A stretch of DNA of 5,490 bases from PVC group bacterium (GCA_003566475.1 PXDE01000173.1:1-5490), one strand, 5' to 3'; positions 1-5,490 are shown, numbered from the stretch's first letter. Numbers and translations: made by a program. Notes: generated by a model from the sequence alone, not told the origin.

Positions 1-82
1 CAGGTTCCTGAAACAAGGCAGGCTCCCGCCAGGATCGGATCATGGCCGCCCTCCAGGCGGATGCCATCGCGAGGTCCACCAT
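1..82 (-). CDS. Start of an unidentified downstream gene, 3'-partial
   Basis: An open frame with no stop runs off the left edge. Three in-frame ATGs are possible. The one at 82 follows the upstream stop by 1 nt (TGAGATG) and reads MVDLAMASAWRAAM. The others are at 67 (MASAWRAAM) and 43 (MIRSWREPALFQEP). The start at 43 has the best ribosome site, GGAGG with 6-nt spacing (54-50); the start at 82 best fits the packed layout of the operon. At most 27 residues are visible, too few to identify the protein. That it is a real gene is inferred from the open frame, the ribosome site and the operon pattern. Confidence 0.5.
   Translation of the reverse strand, partial: MVDLAMASAWRAAMIRSWREPALFQEP
50..54 (-). 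promoter_or_regulatory. Ribosome binding site favouring the ATG at 43
   Basis: GGAGG followed by six bases and an ATG at 43 is the best Shine-Dalgarno arrangement at this end of the window. It favours the shortest of the three candidate starts for the gene running off the left edge. Confidence 0.45.
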
Positions 83-83
83 C

Positions 84-347
84 TCAGCGTCGTTCCGGCA
101 GGACGCGGGAGATGTAGCGTGCGAGCATGCGTCCAGACCGCCAAAGCCGGCCCAGAAACCACCAGACCATCCCGACGATGTACACGAGAAACAGGGCGCC
201 CGTGCCGTAAAGCCCTGTCCGGGCAAGCCAACTGCGGCCCGTGAGGATTCCCACCACGAAAAGTACAGGGAACAGGTGAAGCACCGCAGTCTCGATCGCG
301 CATTCGATGAGCAACCTGAGGTGCGCCCTTACGGATTTCGCGTTCAT
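84..347 (-). CDS. Small two-helix inner-membrane protein
   Basis: An 87-residue protein of unrecognised family. A charged N-terminus (KSVRAHLR) precedes a first hydrophobic helix at about 17-35 (ending FPVLFVVGILTG). A short loop with two Arg residues (RSWLART) leads to a second helix at about 46-66 (GTGALFLVYIVGMVWWFLG). The C-terminus is strongly basic (RLWRSGRMLARYISRVLPERR). The positive-inside rule puts the Arg-rich tail in the cytoplasm and makes a hairpin with both ends inside likely. The ATG at 347 overlaps the TPR stop as ATGA. No ribosome site lies close, so coupling is expected; the frame continues upstream to 527 only as shadow. It may be an accessory membrane subunit working with the TPR protein, which is inference from position only. 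Confidence 0.8.
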   Translation of the reverse strand: MNAKSVRAHLRLLIECAIETAVLHLFPVLFVVGILTGRSWLARTGLYGTGALFLVYIVGMVWWFLGRLWRSGRMLARYISRVLPERR

Positions 348-706
348 GGCGCGGCGGGCGGGGCTTCTTCGAGACTGCGGAGGACGGCCTGGAACCGGGG
401 GTCGTCCCGGAGGGACTCGAGGTCGGGATCCTCGCGGAGGTGGGCGGGGTCGCGGTAGCCGAGGGCGACGGCCCGGGCCAGCGTCTCCAGAGCCCGGTCG
501 GCCTGACCGCACAGGGCGAGGCTGCACGCGAGGTTGTAGCGGATGGTGGGATCCTCGGGCCGGCAGGCGGCGAGGCGGAGATCGACTTCCAGCCCTTCCT
601 CGATCTCGCCCACCCGGGTGAGGGCCTCGGCCAGGGGCAGCATGATGTCCACATCGTCAGGGATGCGGCGATGCAGGCGGTGGAGAAACCGGGTCTCGGC
701 GTCCAT
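344..706 (-). CDS. Small TPR-repeat protein
   Basis: A 120-residue protein without signal peptide or membrane helix, so probably cytoplasmic. Two 34-residue tetratricopeptide units are visible at about residues 18-51 (DVDIMLPLAEALTRVGEIEE...) and 53-86. The second carries the strongly TPR-like YNLACSLALCGQADRALETL and a Gly-Tyr turn (LGY, 82-84). It is followed by DPDLESLRDDPRF (93-105), a tail often seen after TPR units of this kind, and an Ala/Pro end. TPRs bind peptides or proteins, so a scaffold or assembly role is plausible, but the partner is unknown. The start at 706 shares one base with the upstream stop (TGATG) and has GGAG 5 nt upstream (715-712). The open frame reaches further upstream to 1012 only as a shadow of the barrel gene. 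The stop overlaps the next ATG (ATGA). Confidence 0.86.
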   Translation of the reverse strand: MDAETRFLHRLHRRIPDDVDIMLPLAEALTRVGEIEEGLEVDLRLAACRPEDPTIRYNLACSLALCGQADRALETLARAVALGYRDPAHLREDPDLESLRDDPRFQAVLRSLEEAPPAAP

Positions 707-1542
707 CAGAACTCCAGGCGCAGGCCGCCGGCGGCGTAGAGCTGGGTCAGCCGGTTGTCGGGCCACTCGATGGTCACCGGGATCCGCAGGTCCGGACCCA
801 GGCGGGCGGTGGTGTCGCGGGAGTCCCCGCGCAGATCCTGGAGATGCCAGCCCAGCCCCAGGAAAAGGCGGCGGTCCCCGCCCAGCGCCCACTCGAGATG
901 GGATTCGGCCGTGAGCAGCATCCCGCCATCGCCCCGGATGGTGCCCAGGGCGGTGTTGCTGGCCTCGCTCCACACCACGATGTCGGCCCGGGCCCCGACC
1001 CGCCAGGTCCATCCCCGGCCCAGGGGGAGATCCGCCTCGGCGCCACCGCCCAGGGCGAGGACGCTGACGTTCTCATCGACGCGTCCGGTGCGGATCTGGT
1101 CGGGCCGGCCGCGGAGCTCGAACCGGTCGCGGCGGAAGTTCTGGAACTGCCAGGTGGCCCCGAGCAGGCCCCGCAGCCCCGGTTCGGAGGCGAGCGGGAG
1201 CACGAGGTCGGCCCCGGCGGAGAGGCCGGTGACCCCGAGGTCGTTGGTCTGGACCCGCTCCCCGTCCTCCCGCCAGGCCTCGGTGCGGTCGGGCGTGGTC
1301 CAGAGATCGCCCCGCAGCCGGAGCGACACGAGGGACTCGGGGAAGCGGAAGGTCCCGCTGCCGGCGAGCCCGACGAACGGCCCGTCCCACCGGCTGCGCA
1401 GAGGCCGGATGGAGGCGGACTCCCGGTAGGTGACGGCGCCGGCGATGGCGCCGATCCGGACCTCCGGTTCGGCCCGGGCGGCCCCGGCGGCGGCCAGCAG
1501 GAGCAAGGCGATGGCGCCGGTCTGGCGGGACGGCAACCCCAT
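706..1542 (-). CDS. Outer-membrane beta-barrel protein, putative Mla partner
   Basis: A 278-residue exported protein. Residues 1-24 form a signal peptide with a hydrophobic core (AIALLLLAAAGA) and a probable Ala-Arg-Ala/Glu cleavage after residue 24. The mature part alternates amphipathic strands with polar, charged turns. About ten strands can be traced, for example VRIGAIAGAVTYR, FVGLAGSGTFRF, VSLRLRGDLWTT, LSAGADLVLPL, LLGATWQFQNF, LALGGGAEADL, WRVGARADIVVW, LTAESHLEWAL, LFLGLGWHLQDL and LYAAGGLRLEF. The terminal Phe in GLRLEF matches the C-terminal beta-signal read by the BAM machinery. No named family is recognised. The ATG at 1542 gives the complete signal peptide, though no strong ribosome site precedes it; it starts 6 nt after mlaD, suggesting coupled expression. 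Its position suggests an outer-membrane partner of MlaD (inference). A small lipid-modifying or structural barrel is an alternative. Confidence 0.87.
   Translation of the reverse strand: MGLPSRQTGAIALLLLAAAGAARAEPEVRIGAIAGAVTYRESASIRPLRSRWDGPFVGLAGSGTFRFPESLVSLRLRGDLWTTPDRTEAWREDGERVQTNDLGVTGLSAGADLVLPLASEPGLRGLLGATWQFQNFRRDRFELRGRPDQIRTGRVDENVSVLALGGGAEADLPLGRGWTWRVGARADIVVWSEASNTALGTIRGDGGMLLTAESHLEWALGGDRRLFLGLGWHLQDLRGDSRDTTARLGPDLRIPVTIEWPDNRLTQLYAAGGLRLEF
712..715 (-). promoter_or_regulatory. Ribosome binding site for the TPR gene
   Basis: GGAG lies 5 nt before the ATG at 706, within the last codons of the barrel gene. It fixes the start at 706 rather than an upstream position in the same open frame. 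Confidence 0.6.
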
Positions 1543-1548
1543 GCCGGA

Positions 1549-2544
1549 TCAGAACGCGCCGAACAGGATGCTGGAGAAGGTGGTGATGGGGGCGGTCTCG
1601 CGGAAGTCGTCCACGGCGGCCCGGACCTCCTGGAGCATGAGCACGAGCTGGCGGTAGACCTCGTCGTCGGCGGTGAGCTTGCCCAGGGTGCCCTCCCCGG
1701 CCTCGATCCGCTCGGTGATGGCCCGCAGGGAGGCCATGGTGGCGGCGAGATCCTGGAACACCTGGTCGTCGTCGGAGAGCAGCTTGCCCAGGGCCCCCTC
1801 GCCGTCGGCCACGCGCTGGCTCACCTGGCGCAGGTTGGCCATGGTGGCGGACGCGTCCTCGTAGAGGCCGTCCTCCTTGACCAGCCGGCCCAGGGTCCCC
1901 TGCCCCGCCTGGATCCCGTCGCTGACCTCGCGGAGGGTGGCCGCGAAGGCGGCGAAATCGGTGTAGAGCTGGTCGTCGGTGAGCAGCCGCCCGATGGTGC
2001 CCTCGCCGTCGCGCAGGCCCTGGCTGAGCACCTGGACGTTCTCCACCGCCGACTCGAGATTGCGGAGGATGCCGCCGTCCTCGAGGGCCTGGCGGACCAG
2101 GGTGATGGTCTCGGTGGCCTGGTCGATGATGTCCACCGGCTTCTCGCCCCGGAGGACGAAGTTGGCGGGAAGCGGACGGCTGTCCCGGTCGCCCTCGAAG
2201 ATCTCCAGAAGCTGCCCTCCGAGCACCGAGGCGGGCACGATCCGGATCCGGTAGCCGACCTCGTGGACGCGCAGATCCTGGTCGAGCGCGACCTGGACCC
2301 TGACCCCGCTGGGGTCGAGCCAGATCCGGCGCACCTTGCCCACGGCCAGGCCGCGCGCGGTCACGGTGTCCCCCTCCCGGAGCCCCTGGACGTCCTCGAA
2401 CAGGATCTCGCGGTAATGGCGGGGGGCGAAGATGGCCTCGCGGCTGAGGATGATGGTGAAGGTGACCAGCAGGGCCAGCACCGCGAACACGAACAGGCCG
2501 ACGACGGTCTCGAACACGATCTGCTGACGCAGGTCCTTTCTCAT
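1549..2544 (-). CDS. mlaD: MlaD-type MCE-domain protein with helical repeat extension
   Basis: A 331-residue, inner-membrane-anchored periplasmic protein, clearly longer than E. coli MlaD (about 183). One membrane helix lies near residues 10-33, after a short charged cytoplasmic N-terminus (MRKDLRQQ). A single MCE domain follows (about 43-119), recognisable from VQGLREGDTV (52-61), RGLAVGKVRRIWLD (64-77) and SVLGGQLLEI (106-115). MCE domains form hexameric lipid-conducting rings on MlaE. After a mostly helical linker (about 135-179) come four tandem 34-35-residue repeats beginning at residues 180, 214, 248 and 283, each starting G-(E/Q)-G-(T/A)-(I/L)-G-(R/K)-L. The protein ends with a hydrophobic tail, ITTFSSILFGAF. 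The start is the ATG at 2544, in an ATGA overlap with mlaF and with a GAGGAG 8 nt upstream. The extension is suited to a helical tube reaching across the periplasm (inference). Six nt separate it from the outer-membrane barrel gene. Confidence 0.94.
   Translation of the reverse strand: MRKDLRQQIVFETVVGLFVFAVLALLVTFTIILSREAIFAPRHYREILFEDVQGLREGDTVTARGLAVGKVRRIWLDPSGVRVQVALDQDLRVHEVGYRIRIVPASVLGGQLLEIFEGDRDSRPLPANFVLRGEKPVDIIDQATETITLVRQALEDGGILRNLESAVENVQVLSQGLRDGEGTIGRLLTDDQLYTDFAAFAATLREVSDGIQAGQGTLGRLVKEDGLYEDASATMANLRQVSQRVADGEGALGKLLSDDDQVFQDLAATMASLRAITERIEAGEGTLGKLTADDEVYRQLVLMLQEVRAAVDDFRETAPITTFSSILFGAF
1597..2007 (-). repeat. Four tandem 34-35-residue repeats in MlaD
   Basis: The repeats cover MlaD residues 180-213, 214-247, 248-282 and 283-316 (DNA 2007-1906, 1905-1804, 1803-1699 and 1698-1597). 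Each opens with G-E/Q-G-T/A-I/L-G-R/K-L and an acidic patch (TDDQLY, KEDGLY, SDDDQV, ADDEVY). An amphipathic helix with an L-R-x-(V/I/A) core follows (TLREVSDGI, NLRQVSQRV, SLRAITERI, EVRAAVDDF). The alternation of a Gly turn and a helix predicts stacked helical units or coiled-coil layers extending the MCE ring. They are diverged at DNA level, so they are old protein repeats and not a recent DNA duplication. Confidence 0.88.
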
Positions 2545-3308
2545 GGGACGGTCTCCTCGGTCTCCCAGTCCCCGCGGCGCGTGATGTACTGCGCCTCGAG
2601 GAACTCGCGGATGACCGGCTGGGTGGATCGGATGAACTCGGATGGCGTGAGCGGCGGCAGCATGGCGCCGTCATGGAGCATGCCGATGTGGTCGGCGATG
2701 CGCAGGGCGCTGTGGAGGTCGTGGGTGACCACGATGCTGGTCATGCCGAACTGGCGCTGCATGTCGCGGATGAGCTCGTCGATGGTCCGGGAGGTGACGG
2801 GATCGAGCCCGGAGGTGGGCTCGTCGTAGAGGACGATGTCCGGCTCGCTGACGATGGCCCGGGCCAGGCCCACCCGCTTGCGCATCCCGCCGGAGATGTC
2901 GGAGGGCATTTTGGCGAGGGCCGACTCCAGGCCGACCACGGCCAGGCGGGACCGCACCCGGCGTCCGATCTCCTCCTCGTCCATCCGCGTGTTCTGCCGC
3001 AGGGGCAGGGCCACGTTGTCGGCCACGTTCATCCACTGGAGGAGGGCGCCGCCCTGGAACAGGAACCCGAACTTCGCCCGCAGCCGCTCCAGGCGGCGGC
3101 CCCGGGCGTTGCTGATGATCTCGTCCCCCACCCAGACCTGGCCCGCGTCCGGCGTGAGCAGCCGCACCATGTGCTTCAGCGACACGCTCTTCCCGGTGCC
3201 CGAGCGGCCCACGATGACGAAGACCTCGCCCGGCTCCACCGCGAACGACACCTCGTCGAGCACGGTCGAATCCCCGAAGCGCTTGGTGACCTGTTCGAAC
3301 CGGATCAT
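2541..3308 (-). CDS. mlaF: MlaF-type ABC transporter ATPase
   Basis: A 255-residue cytoplasmic ATPase that would power the MlaE permease; E. coli MlaF is slightly longer (about 269). All nucleotide-binding elements are intact: Walker A GRSGTGKS (34-41), Q-loop FLFQ with Gln85, ABC signature ISGGMRKR (138-145), Walker B IVLYDE (158-163) with catalytic Glu163, D-loop SGLD (166-169) and switch His196 in THD. The SGGMRKRVGLARAI stretch and the MNVADNVALPLR segment after the Q-loop are typical of the Mla/Mkl branch rather than of nutrient importers. The ATG at 3308 overlaps the mlaE stop as ATGA and its TGA overlaps the mlaD ATG in the same way. No clear Shine-Dalgarno sequence precedes it, so translational coupling is likely. 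The C-terminus (about 228-255) is charged and lacks a recognisable extra domain. The substrate is inferred to be phospholipid from the family, not from this protein. Confidence 0.96.
   Translation of the reverse strand: MIRFEQVTKRFGDSTVLDEVSFAVEPGEVFVIVGRSGTGKSVSLKHMVRLLTPDAGQVWVGDEIISNARGRRLERLRAKFGFLFQGGALLQWMNVADNVALPLRQNTRMDEEEIGRRVRSRLAVVGLESALAKMPSDISGGMRKRVGLARAIVSEPDIVLYDEPTSGLDPVTSRTIDELIRDMQRQFGMTSIVVTHDLHSALRIADHIGMLHDGAMLPPLTPSEFIRSTQPVIREFLEAQYITRRGDWETEETVP
2553..2558 (-). promoter_or_regulatory. Ribosome binding site for mlaD
   Basis: GAGGAG lies 8 nt before the mlaD ATG at 2544, inside the 3' end of mlaF. It is one of the clearest Shine-Dalgarno sequences in the operon and supports that start. 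It may raise MlaD output over MlaF, in keeping with six MCE subunits per ring (inference). Confidence 0.65.
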
Positions 3309-4117
3309 TTGTAGAACACCCGGGTGAGCACATAGCCGAGCACGAGCATGGTGAGGAAGGAGACGATGACGGTGCGGCGGGTGGCCTGCCCCACCCCCAC
3401 CGCCCCCGAGGTGGCGGCCAGTCCCTGATGGCAGGCCACGGTGGCGATCACCGCGCCGAACACCAGGGCCTTGAACAGGCCCACATAGAGATCCTTGTTG
3501 GCCGCGAACTGCCGGGCGTTGTCGAAGTAGGCGACCATGGCCACGTTGAGCTGGGTGGTCCCCACCACCGCCCCCCCGATGATCCCCAGCACGTTGGTGT
3601 AGACGGTGAGCAGGGGCATCATCACCAGCAGGGCGACCAGCCGGGGCATGACCAGAAACCGGGCGGGGTTGATGGTCATCACCTCCAGCGCGGCCACCTC
3701 CTCCTGGACCACCATGGTGCCGATCTGGGCGGCGATGGCCGACCCCACGCTGGCCGCGATGATGAGGCCGGTCATGAACGGCCCCATCTCCCGGAGCATG
3801 ACCACGGTGACGGCGGTGCCGATGTTGACCTCCTGGGCGAACCGACGCAGCTCGAGGCCCGTCTGGAGGGCGAGGATCATGCCGGTGAACAGGGCGACCA
3901 CGGAGATCACGCCGAGGCTCTTGATGCCGGTGATGAAGAGCTGGCGGACCACGTCGGCCCGGCTGCGGCGGGAGAAGGCCATGGGCATGAAGGCGGCCGC
4001 CTCCAGGAACATGAGCAGGGCCCGGCCGGTCTCCCGGAGGGTGAGCATCACCCCCCGTCCGAGCCGCTGGATGGGGCCGGACGTCGGGGGGAAGAATTCG
4101 GGTTCGCGGGTGTTCAT
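3305..4117 (-). CDS. mlaE: MlaE-type ABC transporter permease
   Basis: A 270-residue inner-membrane permease of the MlaE/TGD1 family, the membrane half of the MCE-linked phospholipid transporter; E. coli MlaE is about 260 residues. Hydrophobic segments lie near residues 65-84, 102-122, 154-186, 212-235 and 249-267. Family signatures visible are GMILALQTG (79-87), the conserved REMGP (109-113), SAIAAQIGTM (126-135), ALEVMTINP (143-151), a PR pair (158-159) and the C-terminal GAVGVGQATRRTV (238-250). Two positions usually charged in the family motif AGR-x-GSA-x-x-AE(I/L)G read Ser123 and Gln131 here. The ATG at 4117 is chosen because it forms an ATGA overlap with the upstream stop and gives the usual family length. 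The nearest GGAG (4134-4131) is 13 nt away, so translation probably depends on coupling to the upstream gene. The open frame continues upstream to 5449, but that part is a shadow of the WPF gene. Confidence 0.95.
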   Translation of the reverse strand: MNTREPEFFPPTSGPIQRLGRGVMLTLRETGRALLMFLEAAAFMPMAFSRRSRADVVRQLFITGIKSLGVISVVALFTGMILALQTGLELRRFAQEVNIGTAVTVVMLREMGPFMTGLIIAASVGSAIAAQIGTMVVQEEVAALEVMTINPARFLVMPRLVALLVMMPLLTVYTNVLGIIGGAVVGTTQLNVAMVAYFDNARQFAANKDLYVGLFKALVFGAVIATVACHQGLAATSGAVGVGQATRRTVIVSFLTMLVLGYVLTRVFYK

Positions 4118-5490
4118 GAGGGGGGCGGGGCTCCGAAGCGGAAAATATACAGCAAACGCCAGGATGCGCCATCCGGACCGGGGCGGCGGCCGAGCAGGCC
4201 CTTGCCCACGCTCCAGGCCCGGCCGGTCTCGGGGTGGCGCTCGTGCTCGTAGAGGGGGAACATGGACCAGGTCCGGCGCCCGTCGGCGTGGCGGGAGGAC
4301 CGGTGGAGGCCCCACAGCACCTCGAGCTCGGCGCCCGCCTCCGACTCGATCCGCTCCACCACCGTCCACAGGCGGCCCCAGTTGCGGTCGAACGGGTTGG
4401 CCGTGCGCTGGGGCCAGAGGTTGAGGGCGGTCCACTGGCGTGCCTCGCCCTGGCGGTAGGACTTGAACAGCGGCCAGAGGCTGAAGAACCTGGCCTCGGG
4501 CTCGGGGTCGGGATCCACCGGGGTGGACCGGGGCACCGCCTTCCAGGAGGAGAGGAAGGGGAGCACCCTCCATTGCGTGGCGAGGCGCTCCCCGTCGTCC
4601 TGGGTCCGGCCGCCCGCCACCGGCCAGAGCGCGTACCACCGCGACTCGCCGGGCAGCGCGACCCAGCCGGCCACCGGCCAGAGCTGGAAGGCCCGCCGCT
4701 CGCCCTCGCTCGACTCGTAGAACGGCCACACCCGCACCGCGTTCTGACGCTCGCTGCGGGTGACCCGGACGATGGGGGGCAGGAACATCCAGGTGGACTC
4801 GCGGGCGGTGTCCACCCGGCCCACGAACGGCCAGGCCATCCAGGCCCGGCCCGGGTTGCGGGGCTGGTGGATCCGCACCGCGCTCCAGAACGGCCACATC
4901 ACGAAGGTGCGGGTGTGACGGTCGCGCGCCCGGCTCCGCCCGTAGAACGGGAACACCCGGAACTTCTCGACGCCCCGCCCCCGGGTATGCGACCCGATGG
5001 GCCAGAGCACCGAATGGGTGCGCATGGTCTCCAGCTCGCTGTAGGCGTAGAGGGGGAACAGGACGAACACGATGCGGTCGCGGCCCAGGAACTCGTGCAG
5101 CGTGCCGCCCACCGGGAACAGGGCCATGTAGCCGTCGCCGTCGGCGTCGCGGCCGTGGAACCAGATGGGCAGGAACCAGAAGCGGTACCGGGACTCGTCG
5201 TCGGTGTGGTCGAACACCGTCCAGTAGGCGAGCAGCACCCGCCCGCTCACATCGTCCTCGAGGGTCCGCCACTGGGCCAGCGGCCACAGCAGCTCGTTCC
5301 GGGTGCGGGCGGCCTCCTCGTGCCAGGCCCGGTGGATCAGGGGATGCACGGTGCGGGCGTAGGAGCCGTCGGGGTAGGCGGTGGCCTGGTAGAACGGACC
5401 CGCCGCCGTGGTCCGGACGCGGCCCAGCACATCCTCGCGCCGGCTCCACAGGAACCCCCAGTCGGCGTCCGGTTCGGCCCGGGCGGCGGC
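4114..5490 (-). CDS. Secreted WPF-repeat beta-rich protein, 5'-partial
   Basis: I do not recognise this family. The frame stays open to the right edge and gives 458 residues in the window. The first in-window residues read AAARAEPDADWG, which looks like the end of a signal peptide with an Ala-Arg-Ala/Glu cleavage site. Probably only the signal peptide is missing, so the GTG at 5430 is not the true start. The rest is a series of about 20 short units of roughly 16-21 residues (some up to 34). Each has a hydrophobic strand centred on W-P, F-P or L-P (LLWPLAQW, VLFPLYAY, RVFPFYGR, VMWPFWSA, MAWPFVGR, RVWPFYES, QLWPVAGW, ALWPVAGG, SLWPLFKS, SMFPLYEH) followed by a charged, Gly/Arg/Glu-rich turn. 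This suggests an all-beta meander (barrel, propeller or solenoid) in the periplasm or outer membrane. It ends WRLLYIFRF plus a GAPPPS tail, and its TGA overlaps the mlaE ATG by 4 nt (ATGA), which implies a role linked to the transporter. The gene is certain; the function is unknown. Confidence 0.88.
   Translation of the reverse strand, partial: AAARAEPDADWGFLWSRREDVLGRVRTTAAGPFYQATAYPDGSYARTVHPLIHRAWHEEAARTRNELLWPLAQWRTLEDDVSGRVLLAYWTVFDHTDDESRYRFWFLPIWFHGRDADGDGYMALFPVGGTLHEFLGRDRIVFVLFPLYAYSELETMRTHSVLWPIGSHTRGRGVEKFRVFPFYGRSRARDRHTRTFVMWPFWSAVRIHQPRNPGRAWMAWPFVGRVDTARESTWMFLPPIVRVTRSERQNAVRVWPFYESSEGERRAFQLWPVAGWVALPGESRWYALWPVAGGRTQDDGERLATQWRVLPFLSSWKAVPRSTPVDPDPEPEARFFSLWPLFKSYRQGEARQWTALNLWPQRTANPFDRNWGRLWTVVERIESEAGAELEVLWGLHRSSRHADGRRTWSMFPLYEHERHPETGRAWSVGKGLLGRRPGPDGASWRLLYIFRFGAPPPS
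4616..4684 (-). repeat. 15-bp direct repeat, 54 bp apart, inside the WPF gene
   Basis: The 15-base string gccaccggccagagc (plus strand) occurs at 4616-4630 and again at 4670-4684. The spacing of 54 bp equals 18 codons, one WPF unit. Both copies encode L-W-P-V-A-G, in QLWPVAGW and ALWPVAGG. Shorter variants (ggccagag, cggccaca) recur at other unit positions across 4400-5290. Confidence 0.75.

Noticed and set aside
1543..1548. A terminator or promoter between mlaD and the barrel gene
   Set aside because: The gap is only 6 nt, with no hairpin plus T-run around it.
1597..2007. MlaD 34-residue repeats as TPR units
   Set aside because: The period matches TPR length, but the consensus (G-x-G-T-L-G-K-L plus a single amphipathic helix) lacks the TPR pattern of Trp/Leu, Gly-Tyr and Ala-Pro positions.
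1073..2674. A 533-codon minus-strand frame overlapping mlaD
   Set aside because: It is rich in Arg, Pro and Gly with no motif, and it overlaps the MCE gene in another frame. The MCE frame has a clear domain, start and ribosome site.
844..2829. A 661-codon open frame on the plus strand, antisense to the barrel, mlaD and mlaF
   Set aside because: Its translation is low-complexity (runs of Gly, Asp, Glu, Pro and Ala), has no domain, and spans three well-supported genes. It is the expected by-product of high-GC codon use on the opposite strand.
4118..4130. G-rich stretch before mlaE as a G-quadruplex or regulatory element
   Set aside because: Only two long G-runs are present in a generally GC-rich coding context; four runs are needed for an intramolecular quadruplex.
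5428..5430. GTG at 5430 as the start of the WPF protein
   Set aside because: The frame remains open to the window edge, and the upstream residues resemble a signal-peptide cleavage site followed by mature sequence, so the true start lies outside.
4118..5449. Upstream extension of the mlaE frame, giving a 714-residue protein
   Set aside because: The extra 444 residues are Arg/Pro/Gly-rich shadow sequence of the WPF gene. The ATG at 4117 gives normal MlaE length and an ATGA overlap.

Overview
The window is a single, very compact, high-GC operon, read entirely on the minus strand (right to left). The core is an MCE-type lipid transporter: permease MlaE, ATPase MlaF and the periplasmic MCE protein MlaD. 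It is flanked upstream by a long secreted protein built from about 20 'W/F-P-hydrophobic' strand repeats. Downstream come a signal-peptide-bearing outer-membrane beta-barrel, a small TPR protein, an 87-residue two-helix membrane protein, and the beginning of an eighth gene that runs off the left edge.

The host must be a diderm, because there is an Mla core plus a barrel-like exported protein ending in Phe. The strong GC bias, which produces long open frames on both strands, and the E-F-D gene order with a long MlaD would suit a deltaproteobacterial-type lineage or another high-GC diderm phylum. The window cannot settle the taxonomy, and nothing in it suggests phage, transposons or recent transfer.

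Layout in transcription order: WPF-repeat protein (5490 to 4114, 5' end cut by the window edge just at its signal-peptide cleavage site), mlaE (4117-3305), mlaF (3308-2541), mlaD (2544-1549), outer-membrane barrel (1542-706), TPR protein (706-344), small membrane protein (347-84) and an unidentified partial gene (starting at 82, 67 or 43). Four junctions are 4-nt ATGA overlaps, one is a 1-nt TGATG overlap and one is a 6-nt gap. There is no internal promoter-sized or terminator-sized space, so these genes are almost certainly co-transcribed and largely translationally coupled.

Proposed working model (inference): MlaE and MlaF form the inner-membrane ABC engine. MlaD is anchored beside it, and its MCE ring is extended by a C-terminal helical region containing four 34-residue repeats. 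The separately encoded barrel immediately downstream could be the outer-membrane docking point. No mlaC (soluble shuttle) or mlaB is present, so a direct trans-envelope bridge is a reasonable hypothesis. The WPF-repeat protein is the least explained and most interesting member.
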